54,400 nt of DNA from Frankiaceae bacterium (GTDB taxonomy: Bacteria > Actinomycetota > Actinomycetes > JADGOV01), in assembly GCA_017882785.1 (NCBI GenBank), contig JADGOV010000008.1, positions 1 through 54,400 of the forward strand, read 5' to 3'. Shown piece by piece: positions 1 to 9,108 of the stretch (the stretch's first letter is position 1; each line of letters starts with the position of its first letter). Position numbers and translations under genes: made by a program. Below the pieces are notes generated by a model, which saw nothing but the letters and a program-made list of their open reading frames with translations, did not search any database and was not told the origin of the DNA.

Positions 1-1116
1 GCGCTCGTTGTCGAGACGCTACGGGCCGCTCCCGATCTGCTCGCCTTCGGAGCCGACCGGCGCTGGCTCGCCGGCGTGGAGGCGGCGGACGCGGAGTTGA
101 CCGGCGTCGCGCGGTCCGCCGGGCGGGCCGCCGGCTTGGGCGCGGGGTTGTCCGCCCTCGCCGGCGGGCTGGCGGTATGGGGTGCGCTGCTCGTCGGCAT
201 CCCGGCCGTCCGTTCGGGGGCGCTGCCGGGCATCGAGCTCGCGGTCGTCGTGCTCCTACCGATCGCCACCTGGGAGGCCGTCTCCGCGATCGCCCCCGGA
301 CTGTCCGCATGGCATCGGGTCCGGAGCTGCGCGGGACGACTCGTCGACGTACTCGAGGCGCCGTTGCCGGTGACCGAGCCGCCGTCCCCACGACGCCTTC
401 CCACCGGGTCGGGTCAGGTCCTCGCCCGCGGGCTCGCGGCACACTGGCCGGCGGCCGCCGACGCACCGGGGGCCGAGCTTCCGCGGGGGGTAGCCGGGGT
501 CGATCTCGACCTGACCCCCGGACGGCGGGTGGCCGTTGTCGGGCGCACCGGCGCCGGCAAGACGACGCTGGTGGCAGCGCTCCTGCGTTTCGTCGACCTC
601 GACGCGGGTCGCTATCTGCTCGACGGCGGGGACGCGCTGGCCAGCTCGTCGGAGGAGGTACGGAGCCGGCTCGGGCACGTCGCGGGGGGAGCCCACATCT
701 TCGACTCCACGGTGCGCGAGAACCTGCGGCTGGCCCGCCCCGACGCCACCGACGACGAGCTGTGGGCGGCCTTGCGCGGCGCCCGACTGGAGCCGTGGGT
801 CGCCAGCCTGCCGGAGGGCCTGGACACCGAGGTCGGCGAGGGGGGGGCGCGGATGTCCGGCGGCGAGCGGACCCGCCTTGCCCTCGGCCGGGCATTGCTC
901 GCCCGCAGACCGGTCCTGCTGCTCGACGAGCCCACCCTCGGGGTCGACGGGGCGACGGCCGACGCGCTGACGGCGGACCTGCTCACCAGCTGCGACGACC
1001 GTGCGGTGCTTCTGGTGACGCACCGTTTCGCTGACCTTGCACAGGTTGACGAGGTCGTGGTGCTCGACGACGGTCACGTCATCCGACGCGGGGCCGCTGT
1101 CCCCGGCGGGACCTAG
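1..1116 (+). CDS. cydC: CydC-like ABC exporter subunit, C-terminal part (5' end outside window)
   Basis: This is the C-terminal part of an ABC exporter half-subunit, most like CydC of the CydDC thiol exporter that supports cytochrome bd assembly. Frame 1 is open from base 1, so the true start lies upstream of the window; GTG at 76 is only an internal codon. The visible part begins with the end of the membrane domain. The ATPase domain follows, with Walker A GRTGAGKTT (541-567), signature MSGGERTRLALGRALL, Walker B VLLLDEPT and H-loop VTHR. At the Q-loop the sequence reads VAGGAHIF, where this family has a glutamine (VAQ or VPQ), so that residue is missing. The TAG stop interlocks with the truB stop on the other strand through a shared CTAG, which leaves no room for a terminator. 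CydC is preferred over another exporter because of the short domain spacing and the FDSTVRENL segment. CydD would lie to the left. Confidence 0.7.
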   Translation, partial: ALVVETLRAAPDLLAFGADRRWLAGVEAADAELTGVARSAGRAAGLGAGLSALAGGLAVWGALLVGIPAVRSGALPGIELAVVVLLPIATWEAVSAIAPGLSAWHRVRSCAGRLVDVLEAPLPVTEPPSPRRLPTGSGQVLARGLAAHWPAAADAPGAELPRGVAGVDLDLTPGRRVAVVGRTGAGKTTLVAALLRFVDLDAGRYLLDGGDALASSSEEVRSRLGHVAGGAHIFDSTVRENLRLARPDATDDELWAALRGARLEPWVASLPEGLDTEVGEGGARMSGGERTRLALGRALLARRPVLLLDEPTLGVDGATADALTADLLTSCDDRAVLLVTHRFADLAQVDEVVVLDDGHVIRRGAAVPGGT

Positions 1117-2033
1117 GTCGGGGAAAAGACACAGACCGGCCACGCCGTCGCGCCCCGGTCCTTGACAAGCGCTAGCACGGCGCCATCCGGGCCGAAGACC
1201 CCCACCGGTCCCCCGCCCCGTCCTCCCCGCTCGCCGACCGCCGGCAGCGGCCGCCCGTGCAGCACGCCGCGGGCCTGCTCGGCATCCACGTCGCGCCGCG
1301 GGAACGCGACGGCGACCGCGTCCGCGAGGCTGAGAACCACCAACCGGTCGGCGAGCTGGTCCAGGGTTCGCGCGGCCGCGACACCGAAGGGGCCGACCCG
1401 GGTGCGCCGCAGCGCCGCCAGGTGTCCCCCGACGCCCAGGTCCGCGCCCAGGTCCCGGGCGAGGGACCGGACATAGGTCCCGGCAGAACACACGACCCGT
1501 ACGTCGAGGTCGTTCCCGCGTGCGTCGAGCAGGGCGAACTCCGACACCAGCACACGCCGGGACTCCAGGGTCAGCGGCTCCCCGGCCCGGGCGGCCGCGT
1601 ACGCCCGGCGACCCGACACCTTGATCGCGCTGTAGCTGGGCGGAACCTGGTCGATCTCCCCGGTCAGTCGGCGCATCGCGGTCACCGCCGCCGGCATCGA
1701 CCACGTGACCCGTGCGCGCTCGGGCCCGGCGGCGACGAGCGGCTCACCCTCGGCATCGTCGGTTGTGGTCGCGGCACCCAGTCTGATGGTGCCCAGATAC
1801 TCCTTGGTCTCGTGCGTGAGGTGCCCGAGGAGGCGGGTGGCCCGCCCGAGGCCGAGCACCAGCACGCCGGTGGCCATGGGGTCCAGCGTCCCGGCGTGAC
1901 CGACTCGACGGGTGCCGGCGAGCCTACGAACCCGCGCGACCACGTCGTGCGACGTCCATCCCGCCGGCTTGTCCACGACCACGAGGCCCTCCACGACCGG
2001 GCCGTCTGCGGAGGCCGCGCCCTCGCCGGTCAC
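1113..2033 (-). CDS. truB: tRNA pseudouridine(55) synthase TruB
   Basis: TruB isomerises uridine 55 in the T loop of tRNAs to pseudouridine. The 306-residue protein opens with VVVDKPAGWTSHDVV and carries the catalytic motif GTLDPMATGVL, with the nucleophilic aspartate near residue 51. It continues with the TruB core (KVSGRRAYAAARAGE) and a C-terminal PUA-like region. The GTG start at 2033 is preceded by GGAG about ten bases upstream, and lies seven bases after the nrnA stop. It is therefore the last gene of the nusA-infB-rbfA-nrnA-truB string. Its stop shares CTAG with the convergent cydC-like gene. Length and motifs are normal for the family, so the assignment is secure. Confidence 0.96.
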   Translation of the reverse strand: MTGEGAASADGPVVEGLVVVDKPAGWTSHDVVARVRRLAGTRRVGHAGTLDPMATGVLVLGLGRATRLLGHLTHETKEYLGTIRLGAATTTDDAEGEPLVAAGPERARVTWSMPAAVTAMRRLTGEIDQVPPSYSAIKVSGRRAYAAARAGEPLTLESRRVLVSEFALLDARGNDLDVRVVCSAGTYVRSLARDLGADLGVGGHLAALRRTRVGPFGVAAARTLDQLADRLVVLSLADAVAVAFPRRDVDAEQARGVLHGRPLPAVGERGGRGGGPVGVFGPDGAVLALVKDRGATAWPVCVFSPT

Positions 2034-2040
2034 GGCTGGC

Positions 2041-3105
2041 TCACTCCGGCAGGTGCGGGGCGACCGCCAGTAACGCGCGCAGCGCGTTCATCGTGTCCTC
2101 GACGCAGACCGTCGAGGTGAAGCCCGCAGCGAAGCGGTGCCCACCGCCACCGAGCTGGGCACAGACCGCGCTCACGTCGATCCGACCCTTCGACCGCATC
2201 GAGACCTTGACGGTCCTGTCCGCGTCGCCCTTGCAGACAACGGCGACCTCGGCCGCGTCCGCGGTACGGATCACGTCGATGAAGCCTTCGATCTCCGGCA
2301 TGGTCAGCCCGTGGCGGTCGAGCTCGTCGCGGTTCGTCCACGTCCAGACCAACCCCAGCCCACCCGCCGCGTCGGTCTCGATTGCCGCCCGGTCGAGGGC
2401 TCTGCCGAGCAAGCGCAGGTAGCTGAAGGGGTTGGTGTCCCAGATCTGTCGAGAGAGCACGTCGTGGCGGATGCCACAAGCCAGCAGCCGCCCGGCGAGC
2501 TCGTGCACGGCCGGCGTGGTCGAGGCGTACTTGAACGAACCCGTGTCGGTGGTCAATCCGGTGTAGAGGCAGGTGGCGATCTCCGCGTCCAGGGTCACGC
2601 CGAGGCGACGGAGCAGTTCGTCGATGAGCACCGCTGTTGCCGCGGCGGCCGGGTCGATCAGGTGATGGGTGCCGAAGCCGTCACCGACCACGTGGTGATC
2701 GATCACGAGCACGGTCCGGGCGCCGTCGAGCGCGCGCGCCAGCTCACCCAACCGTTCGGGGCTGCTCGTGTCCAGCGTGATCAGCAGGTCGGGCGCGACC
2801 GGGAACTCCTCGGGCGGGACCAGCACCTCGCGACCCGGCAGCATCCGGTAGGTCGGCGGCAGCTGGACCCCGCCGCCCCAGCTGCCCACGACGTTCTTGC
2901 CAGATCGTCGCAGGGCAATTCCCAACCCCAGCATCGACCCGAGCGCGTCGCCGTCTGGATGCAGGTGACACAGCAGCGCGATGGGATCGGATGTGTCGAG
3001 CGCGGAGAGCGCGCTCTCCCACTGCGTCTCGGGCAGGCTCGTGGCCGGACCGGCCTGCGGACGACGACCGTTGCCTCTCGTCCTGACCCTGGCGGGGACG
3101 GTCAC
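2041..3105 (-). CDS. nrnA: DHH/DHHA1 phosphoesterase, NrnA-like oligoribonuclease/pAp phosphatase
   Basis: This is a DHH-family phosphoesterase of the NrnA type. Such enzymes degrade nano-RNAs and dephosphorylate 3'-phosphoadenosine 5'-phosphate. Motifs appear in order: CHLHPDGDALGS (about residues 46-57), DTSSPERLG (112-120), the namesake DHH (136-138), TGLTTDTGSFK in mid-protein and the DHHA1 signature GGGGHRFAAG (about 319-328). All metal-binding aspartates and histidines that I can identify are present. The GTG start overlaps the rbfA stop as GTGA, which implies translational coupling. Its place between rbfA and truB is the usual actinobacterial arrangement. Which substrate is physiological here cannot be read from sequence. 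pAp removal would fit a sulfate-assimilating organism, and a sulfate importer is encoded in this window. Confidence 0.9.
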   Translation of the reverse strand: MTVPARVRTRGNGRRPQAGPATSLPETQWESALSALDTSDPIALLCHLHPDGDALGSMLGLGIALRRSGKNVVGSWGGGVQLPPTYRMLPGREVLVPPEEFPVAPDLLITLDTSSPERLGELARALDGARTVLVIDHHVVGDGFGTHHLIDPAAAATAVLIDELLRRLGVTLDAEIATCLYTGLTTDTGSFKYASTTPAVHELAGRLLACGIRHDVLSRQIWDTNPFSYLRLLGRALDRAAIETDAAGGLGLVWTWTNRDELDRHGLTMPEIEGFIDVIRTADAAEVAVVCKGDADRTVKVSMRSKGRIDVSAVCAQLGGGGHRFAAGFTSTVCVEDTMNALRALLAVAPHLPE

Positions 3106-3596
3106 GGCGCGGTCACGGAATTCTCATCACGGTCATCGCCCTCGAGATCGTCCTCGAGATCGTCCTGGTCCTCGCCGGTGCGGGCCGGCCGGTACGGGTC
3201 GGCGTCGCCGGCGGGACGAGCGCCCTCCGCGCTGCGGTGCACCTCCGCGTCGGCAGCCTGAGCCCGGGCCAGCAGGTCATCGATCACCCGGACGTGGTCC
3301 GGCACGACGTCGGCGACAAAGGTGACCGTCGGGGTGAACTTGATTCCGGTCTGTCGCCCCACCTCGGAGCGGATAACCCCGGTGGCGCTGCGGAGCGCGA
3401 TGGCGGTGTTCTGGCGCGCCGTGTCGTCGCCGTAGACCGTGTAGTAGACGGTGGCGTCGCGCAGATCAGGGGTGATCCGAGCATCGGTCACGGTGATGAA
3501 GCCGAGGCGGGGATCCTTCACCTGACGCTCCAGCACGTCGGCGACGATCTCGTGGATCAGGTCTGCAAGACGCCGGGCCCGGGCTGCATCGCTCAC
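3102..3596 (-). CDS. rbfA: Ribosome-binding factor RbfA
   Basis: RbfA is a small KH-fold protein that binds the immature 30S subunit and helps 16S rRNA 5'-end maturation. The 164-residue product shows the RbfA hallmarks RRLADLIHEIVADVLERQ near the N terminus and RLGFITVTDARITPDLRDA, with the single KH-like domain ending near residue 115. The last ~45 residues form a tail ending in a strongly acidic stretch rich in Asp and Glu, which is common in actinobacteria but long here. The GTG start overlaps the DUF503 stop by four bases and the stop overlaps the nrnA start in the same way. The gene thus sits in a tightly coupled series behind infB. Confidence 0.95.
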   Translation of the reverse strand: MSDAARARRLADLIHEIVADVLERQVKDPRLGFITVTDARITPDLRDATVYYTVYGDDTARQNTAIALRSATGVIRSEVGRQTGIKFTPTVTFVADVVPDHVRVIDDLLARAQAADAEVHRSAEGARPAGDADPYRPARTGEDQDDLEDDLEGDDRDENSVTAP

Positions 3597-3889
3597 CCGT
3601 CCTCCTCTCCCATCAGCCGTCGGTGCGCCGACAGCAGTTCTATCTCAGGCCGGGCCGCAACCAGTCGCTCACACCCGTCCAGGACATCGCGGCATCGGCC
3701 CGCATCGGCGGCGACGACCGACACGGCGAGAAGTCCGCGGCGGTGCAGATCAAGATGCCCCACCTCCGCCGCGGAAACCCCATACCGACGCGTCAACTCG
3801 GCCAGAATCGGGCGAACGACGCCGCGCTTGGCTTTGCGCGAGTGCACGTCCCCGAGCAGCACGTCGAACGCCAGTGTGCCGGTGAACAT
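3593..3889 (-). CDS. DUF503 family protein (YlxP-like)
   Basis: This 98-residue protein belongs to the DUF503/YlxP family, recognised from the opening MFTGTLAFDVLLGDVHSRKA and the core KRGVVRPILAELTRRYGVSAAEVG. Members sit almost invariably between infB and rbfA, as here. The biochemical role is not established; the context suggests ribosome or translation-related work. The length is normal and no catalytic residues are evident. It starts with ATG 26 bases after the infB stop and overlaps rbfA by four bases (GTGA). Confidence 0.9.
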   Translation of the reverse strand: MFTGTLAFDVLLGDVHSRKAKRGVVRPILAELTRRYGVSAAEVGHLDLHRRGLLAVSVVAADAGRCRDVLDGCERLVAARPEIELLSAHRRLMGEEDG

Positions 3890-3915
3890 CGCCGCCCCGC
3901 CCTACTGTCGAGTTG

Positions 3916-6897
3916 CTACGATCGCGGCTTCTCCCGGAGCTCGAAGGTCTCCACGACGTCGTCGACTTTGATGTCGTTGAACGAGCCTAGGCCGATGCCG
4001 CACTCGTAACCTTCCAGCACCTCGCGGACGTCGTCCTTGAATCGCCTGAGCGAGTCGACGGTGAGATTGTCGGCCACGACCGCGCCATCACGGATCAAGC
4101 GAGCCTTGGAATTACGCACGATGGAGCCGGACCGGACGAGCGAGCCAGCGACGTTACCGATCCGCGGCACGCGGAAGACCTCGCGGACCTCAGCCGTGCC
4201 CAACTGGACCTCTTCGTACTCCGGCTTGAGCATCCCCTTGAGCGCGGCCTCGACCTCGTCGATCGCCTGGTAGATCACCGAGTAGTACCGGACATCGACC
4301 TTCTCGCGCTCGGCGAGCTCACGCGCCTTGCCCTCGGGCCGGACGTTGAAGCCGATGACGACCGCGTCCGAGGCCTTGGCCAGGTTGATGTCGTTCTCGG
4401 TGACCGCACCCACGCCGCGGCCGATGATCCGCAGGCCGACCTCGCCCTCCTCGCCGACGTCGATCTGCACCAGGGCGTCCTCGAGGGCCTCCACCGAGCC
4501 GGAACCGTCACCCTTGAGGATGAGGTTGAGCTCGTTGAGCTCGCCCTGCTTGATCCGCTCGAGCACATCCTCCAGCGTCATCCGGCCGCGGCTCTTCGCC
4601 AGCTCGGCGTAGCGCTCCCGGGCCTGCCGCTGCTCGGCGATCTGCCGGGCCACCCGGTCCTCCGGCACGACAAGGAGGTTGTCGCCGGCCCCGGGCACGC
4701 TGGTGAAGCCGAGCACCTGGACCGGCCGCGACGGCCCGGCCTCGGTCACCGGCTTCCCCTTCTCATCCAGCATCGCCCGGACCCGGCCGAATGCCTCACC
4801 GGCCACGATCGAGTCGGAAACGTGCAGCGTGCCGCGCTGGATGAGCACCGTCGCAACCGGCCCGCGGCCGCGGTCGAGGTGGGCCTCGATCGCCACCCCT
4901 TCCGCGTGCCGACCGGCGTTGGCCCGCAGGTCGAGCGAGGCGTCCGCGGTCAGCACGACGGCTTCCAGCAGGGCGTCCAAGCCGAGCCGCGCCTTCGCCG
5001 AGACGTCGACGAACATCGTGTCACCGCCGTACTCCTCGGCGACGAGCCCGAACTCGGTCAACTGCTGACGGACCTTGGCCGGGTTGGCGTCCTCCTTGTC
5101 GACCTTGTTCACCGCGACAACAATCGGCACGTGCGCCGCCTGGGCGTGGTTAAGCGCCTCGATGGTCTGCGGCATCACACCGTCGTCGGCGGCCACCACC
5201 AGGATCACGATGTCCGTCACCTGAGCGCCGCGGGCCCGCATGGCCGTGAACGCCTCGTGACCGGGGGTGTCCACGAAGGTGATCGTGCGCTCGGTGCCGT
5301 CGACCTCCGTGCGCACCTGGTAGGCGCCGATCTGTTGGGTGATCCCGCCCGCCTCGCCACGGACGACGTCCGTTGAGCGGATGGCGTCCAGCAGCTTCGT
5401 CTTGCCGTGGTCGACGTGACCCATCACGGTCACGACAGGCGGACGGACGACAAGGGTGGTCTCGTCCTCCTCCTCGGCATCGAACTCGAGGTCGAACCGG
5501 GCCAGCAGCTCGGCGTCCTCTTCCTCCGGGGTGACGATGCGGACTTCCCAGCCGAGTTCGGTGCCCAGCAGCTGCAACGTCTCTTCCGGGCAGGACTGGG
5601 TAGCGGTGACCATCTCACCGAGCTGGGTGAAGACCACCTGGACCAGGGAGGCCGGATTTGCCGAGATCTTGTCCGCGAAATCAGCGAGCGACGCGCCCCG
5701 GGGCAACCGGATCATAGCGCCGTTGCCACGGGGAATCTGCACGCCGCCGATGGATGGCGCCTGCATGTTGTCGTACTCCTGGCGGCGCTGCTTCTTGGAT
5801 TTCCGGGCCCGTCCAGGACGTCCGCCGGGGCGACCGAACGCGCCGGCGGTGCCGCCGCCGCGACCACGGCCGCCCGCGCCGGGACGACCTCCACCACCCG
5901 GCGGACCACCGGGTCGGCCGGCACCAGCGCCACCGCCCGGCCCGCCGCCAGCGCGGGTGCCGATACCGCCGCCGGCGCCGGGACGACCGGTTCCAGCACC
6001 GGGCCGTCCGGCGCTGCCGCCCATGCCGGGGCGGCCGGCGCCTGGGCGGCCCGCACCGCCGGGAGCGCCTGGCCGGCCCGCACTGGGCGCGCCGGCCCGG
6101 GGGGCGAACATGCCGGGGTTGGGTCGGGGAATGCCAGGGGCGCCGGTCCCGTCCGCGGACGGCGTTGCGGCGCTGGGATCAGCCGGCCGAGGCTCCGGAC
6201 GCGCCGAGCCCATCCCAGAGCTACTGGAGGCGAAGGGGTTGTTGCCGGGGCGCGGGCCGGCCGCTGCAGGTCGCGGCGCGTTCGGGCGCGGCGGGGAGCC
6301 GCGACCGGGCGGAGCCGGGCTGACCGTTCCGCCGCGCGTATCGCCGGGGCGCACGCCTGGCACCGCGCGGGCAGCCGCCGGTAGACCGGGGGCGGCGGTC
6401 GGGGTCGCACGTGCAGGGCCGGGCCGCGGAGCCCCGGAGGGCGCGGGTCGCGACGGCACTGCAGGTCCCGGTCGCAGCGACGCCGCAGCGGCCGGTGCCA
6501 TCGGCGCCGTCGTGGGGGGTGCGCTCACAGCGGGTGCCGTCGTGGCGGGCGCTCCCGGCGACGTCCCGGTGTCGGCGCGCTCCGGTGGCTCCACCGGTGT
6601 GGAGGGGCCCGGGGTGACACCCGCCGCCCGGCCCGGCTGAGGCCTGGGCGGTCCTGGCTGTGGACGGGCAGCGCCCGCACCGTTGCCGGCGGGAGCCACG
6701 ACCGGAGCGCCATTGCCGGCTGTCGGCGAGGTCGCCGCACCAGCCGGGAACGCTTCCTTCAACTTGCGCACGACCGGCGCCTCGATGGTGGACGACGCGG
6801 ACCGAACGAATTCGCCGAGCTCATTGAGCTTGGCAAGGACTACCTTGCTCTCGACGCCGAACTCTTTGGCGAGTTCATAGACGCGAACCTTGGCCAC
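3916..6897 (-). CDS. infB: Translation initiation factor IF-2
   Basis: IF-2 is the GTPase that delivers initiator fMet-tRNA to the 30S subunit and promotes subunit joining. The 993-residue protein starts with the IF2-N module ([18 protein letters not shown]). A very long low-complexity stretch rich in Pro, Gly, Ala and Arg follows to about residue 365, typical of actinobacterial IF-2. The G domain has GHVDHGKT (near residue 493), [20 protein letters not shown] (near 541) and NKVDK (near 596), then domains II to IV. The GTG start at 6897 is preceded by AAGGAG at good spacing. YlxR lies 92 bases upstream and DUF503 follows, the standard nusA-ylxR-infB order. The Gly/Pro-rich part makes several antisense frames open by chance. 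Confidence 0.98.
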   Translation of the reverse strand: MAKVRVYELAKEFGVESKVVLAKLNELGEFVRSASSTIEAPVVRKLKEAFPAGAATSPTAGNGAPVVAPAGNGAGAARPQPGPPRPQPGRAAGVTPGPSTPVEPPERADTGTSPGAPATTAPAVSAPPTTAPMAPAAAASLRPGPAVPSRPAPSGAPRPGPARATPTAAPGLPAAARAVPGVRPGDTRGGTVSPAPPGRGSPPRPNAPRPAAAGPRPGNNPFASSSSGMGSARPEPRPADPSAATPSADGTGAPGIPRPNPGMFAPRAGAPSAGRPGAPGGAGRPGAGRPGMGGSAGRPGAGTGRPGAGGGIGTRAGGGPGGGAGAGRPGGPPGGGGRPGAGGRGRGGGTAGAFGRPGGRPGRARKSKKQRRQEYDNMQAPSIGGVQIPRGNGAMIRLPRGASLADFADKISANPASLVQVVFTQLGEMVTATQSCPEETLQLLGTELGWEVRIVTPEEEDAELLARFDLEFDAEEEDETTLVVRPPVVTVMGHVDHGKTKLLDAIRSTDVVRGEAGGITQQIGAYQVRTEVDGTERTITFVDTPGHEAFTAMRARGAQVTDIVILVVAADDGVMPQTIEALNHAQAAHVPIVVAVNKVDKEDANPAKVRQQLTEFGLVAEEYGGDTMFVDVSAKARLGLDALLEAVVLTADASLDLRANAGRHAEGVAIEAHLDRGRGPVATVLIQRGTLHVSDSIVAGEAFGRVRAMLDEKGKPVTEAGPSRPVQVLGFTSVPGAGDNLLVVPEDRVARQIAEQRQARERYAELAKSRGRMTLEDVLERIKQGELNELNLILKGDGSGSVEALEDALVQIDVGEEGEVGLRIIGRGVGAVTENDINLAKASDAVVIGFNVRPEGKARELAEREKVDVRYYSVIYQAIDEVEAALKGMLKPEYEEVQLGTAEVREVFRVPRIGNVAGSLVRSGSIVRNSKARLIRDGAVVADNLTVDSLRRFKDDVREVLEGYECGIGLGSFNDIKVDDVVETFELREKPRS

Positions 6898-6989
6898 GAA
6901 CCACTCCTTCTCGGTCCGCGGATTCAGCCGCGCGACCGGTTACTCCAGCTGACTGGTCATCGGTACGTGCTCATCGAGCGCTCATCGCG

Positions 6990-7301
6990 TCACTCGACCT
7001 GCTTTCGTTGTCGGCATCGGATGCTGCCTTGGGATGTGCTGCTCTCGATCGCTCGTCGCACAGCGGACGCCTCCAGTGGACCCGGCAGGTGCAGGGCCCG
7101 GGAAAACGCTCGGCGGCGCTCCGCTAGGTCGAGACAACCGGTGTCGGGATGCACGTGTGCTCCCCGGCCCGGTAGGCGGCCGCGCAGATCCGGAACCAAC
7201 TCGTCCCCGACCGCGACGACACGCATCAACCCGGTTTTCGACGTCCGCGCCCGACAGCCTACGCATAGGCGCATCGGATGGGAACGGCGAGCCGCGACCA
7301 A
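6990..7301 (-). CDS. YlxR/RnpM family RNA-binding protein
   Basis: This is a small basic YlxR-family (DUF448) protein, known elsewhere as an RNA-binding modulator of RNase P. The core MRLCVGCRARTSKTGLMRVV and the GRGAHVHPDTGCLDLAERR segment with RAFSRALH are diagnostic. The start needs a choice. ATG at 7274 has no purine-rich site before it, while TTG at 7301 has GGAG nine bases upstream and adds the short basic leader MVAARRSHP; I prefer TTG. The open frame runs further up into nusA but is not supported there. The gene sits between nusA and infB, as is usual. Confidence 0.85.
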   Translation of the reverse strand: MVAARRSHPMRLCVGCRARTSKTGLMRVVAVGDELVPDLRGRLPGRGAHVHPDTGCLDLAERRRAFSRALHLPGPLEASAVRRAIESSTSQGSIRCRQRKQVE

Positions 7302-7372
7302 CTTTACTACTCCGGGCGATTCTACTACTGAGGGGTCGCTCTCGTCGCTACGGCCGAGCCCCGGACGTCCGG

Positions 7373-8467
7373 TCACGAGGCCCCGACAGGGGGCTCGCTG
7401 CTGTCCGGGGACCCCCTCCTTGCCGTGCTGGTCGTGCTGGTCCCCGTGCTGGTGCTGACTCCGTTGCTCTCCCCTGTGCTGTCCCCGGTGTCCGGCCGGA
7501 TGTCGATGCGCCATCCGGTCAGCCTGGCGGCCAGCCGGGCATTCTGACCCTCCTTGCCGATGGCCAGCGATAGTTGGTAGTCCGGAACGATCACCCGGGC
7601 GGCTTGAGCCTCCGCATCGACGACATCCACCCTGGAGACGATCGCCGGCGACAGCGCGTTGCCGACGAACACCGCGGCGTCTTCTGACCAGTCGACGATG
7701 TCCACCTTCTCGCCGTGCAGTTCGGCCACCACGGCCCGGACCCGGCTACCCATGGGGCCGATGCAGGCGCCACGGGCTCGGACGGTAGGTGCAGTGGACC
7801 GAACGGCGATCTTCGACCGATGGCCCGCCTCGCGGGCCACAGCCATGATCTCCACCGTGCCGTCGGCAATCTCCGGGACCTCCAACGCGAAGAGCCGCCG
7901 GACCAGATTGGGATGGGTCCGGGAAACAGTGATCGCCGGACCGTGCATCCCCTTGGTCACATGCAGCACGTAGCCGCGCAGCCGGGTGCCGTGCTCGTAC
8001 CGTTCGCCCGGGACCTGCTCGGCCGGCGGCAGTACGGCCTCGACGTCGCCGAGATGGACATACACCGCGCGGCGTTCCCCGGACCGGTCGGTCCGACCGT
8101 CGTGTTGCTGCACGACACCCATGACGATGTCGCCCTCGCGCCCCGCGTACTCCCCGAACGTCACGTCCTGTTCGGCCTCCCGAAGCCGCTGCAAGATGAC
8201 CTGCTTGGCGGTCGTGGCCGCGATCCGGCCAAAGCCGTTCGGCGTGTCGTCCCACTCACGCAGCGTGTTGCCCTCGGCATCGAGATCCCGAGCCCACACC
8301 CGGACCTCACCAGTGGTGCGGTCAAGTTCCAGCCGCGCCTGCGGGGCAGCCCCCTCCGTGTGCTGGTAGGCAGTGAACAGGGCAACCTCAAGCGCTTCCA
8401 CCACGGTAGGGAGGGAGATGTCTTTCTCGCGCACCAGGCTGCGCAGCGCAGTCATGTCAATATTCAT
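7373..8467 (-). CDS. nusA: Transcription termination/antitermination factor NusA
   Basis: NusA binds RNA polymerase and nascent RNA and modulates pausing, termination and antitermination. The 364-residue protein has the N-terminal polymerase-binding domain (about 1-110), an S1 domain (about 112-183), KH1 (GPMG near 237-240) and KH2 (GKEG near 304-307), and lacks the C-terminal acidic repeats, as actinobacterial NusA does. The last ~35 residues form a Ser/Thr/Gly-rich tail ([14 protein letters not shown]) that looks disordered. ATG at 8467 follows rimP by 25 bases, giving the usual rimP-nusA-ylxR-infB operon. Confidence 0.97.
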   Translation of the reverse strand: MNIDMTALRSLVREKDISLPTVVEALEVALFTAYQHTEGAAPQARLELDRTTGEVRVWARDLDAEGNTLREWDDTPNGFGRIAATTAKQVILQRLREAEQDVTFGEYAGREGDIVMGVVQQHDGRTDRSGERRAVYVHLGDVEAVLPPAEQVPGERYEHGTRLRGYVLHVTKGMHGPAITVSRTHPNLVRRLFALEVPEIADGTVEIMAVAREAGHRSKIAVRSTAPTVRARGACIGPMGSRVRAVVAELHGEKVDIVDWSEDAAVFVGNALSPAIVSRVDVVDAEAQAARVIVPDYQLSLAIGKEGQNARLAARLTGWRIDIRPDTGDSTGESNGVSTSTGTSTTSTARRGSPDSSEPPVGAS

Positions 8468-8492
8468 GCTGCTCTCATCCGGCTCATCCGGC

Positions 8493-9008
8493 TCATCCCG
8501 CCGCAGACGGGGTGGCCCTCAGCCCGTCCGTCGCCGGCTCGACAAGGCGACCGAACTCGACCTGGACGGCGCCCGGTCCGAGATCGGAGTAGGGGTAGCG
8601 CCGGTTCTGTCCGCCGATGTCGAGCTCGACAGCGTCGTCGTCGGCGGACGTCACGCGCCCGGTCACTGCAGCCGCACCGAGGATCGACACGCTGACCAAG
8701 CGACTCGTGGCCCGTCGCCAGTGTCGCGGCAACCGCAGCGGCCGATCGATGCCGGGCGAGCTCACTTCCAACAAGTACGGCGTCTCGCCCATGGCTTCGA
8801 TCTCATCCAGCGCGGCGGAGACGGAGGTGGACACCTCTGCCACGTCGTCCAGCGTCAGACCGCCGTCACGGTCCACGACGATGCGGACGACCCGCCGGCG
8901 GCCCGCCGGCGTCACGGCCAGATCCTCGAGGTCACAGCCCCGCTCACGAATCACCGGCTCCAGCAGCGCGCGCAACTGGCCTGCTGCGGCCGTCCGGTTC
9001 GCGGACAC
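8493..9008 (-). CDS. rimP: Ribosome maturation factor RimP
   Basis: RimP assists 30S subunit maturation. The 171-residue protein shows the family segments [32 protein letters not shown] and [15 protein letters not shown], covering the N-terminal alpha/beta domain and the C-terminal SH3-like domain. The GTG start at 9008 has a strong GGGAGG site five to six bases upstream. It heads the rimP-nusA-ylxR-infB-DUF503-rbfA-nrnA-truB series. A divergent lipoprotein gene starts 100 bases away, so both promoters must lie in that gap. Confidence 0.95.
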   Translation of the reverse strand: MSANRTAAAGQLRALLEPVIRERGCDLEDLAVTPAGRRRVVRIVVDRDGGLTLDDVAEVSTSVSAALDEIEAMGETPYLLEVSSPGIDRPLRLPRHWRRATSRLVSVSILGAAAVTGRVTSADDDAVELDIGGQNRRYPYSDLGPGAVQVEFGRLVEPATDGLRATPSAAG

Positions 9009-9108
9009 GGCGACCTCCCGGCGTCACTGCTTGTCCGGAGTGTAGCTGGACTATCCCGCCGCTCCCCGTATCGAATCGGGGCCAAGCTGCCTGCGCGGCC
9101 CCGGCAGC
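9009..9108. promoter_or_regulatory. Divergent promoter region rimP / DUF4439 lipoprotein gene
   Basis: These 100 bases separate two divergent genes and must carry both promoters. On the minus strand TACACT (9044 to 9039) fits an actinobacterial -10 hexamer and would give a leader of about 25 bases for rimP, but I see no good -35 match. An inverted repeat CCCCG-TATCGAAT-CGGGG (9064-9081) lies in the middle. Whether it is an operator or a weak hairpin is unknown. Confidence 0.3.

Noticed and set aside
5456-6640. Long plus-strand open frames opposite the IF-2 Gly/Pro-rich region
   Set aside because: They are antisense to the low-complexity part of infB, Pro/Gly/Arg-biased and without a family; high GC keeps stop codons rare.
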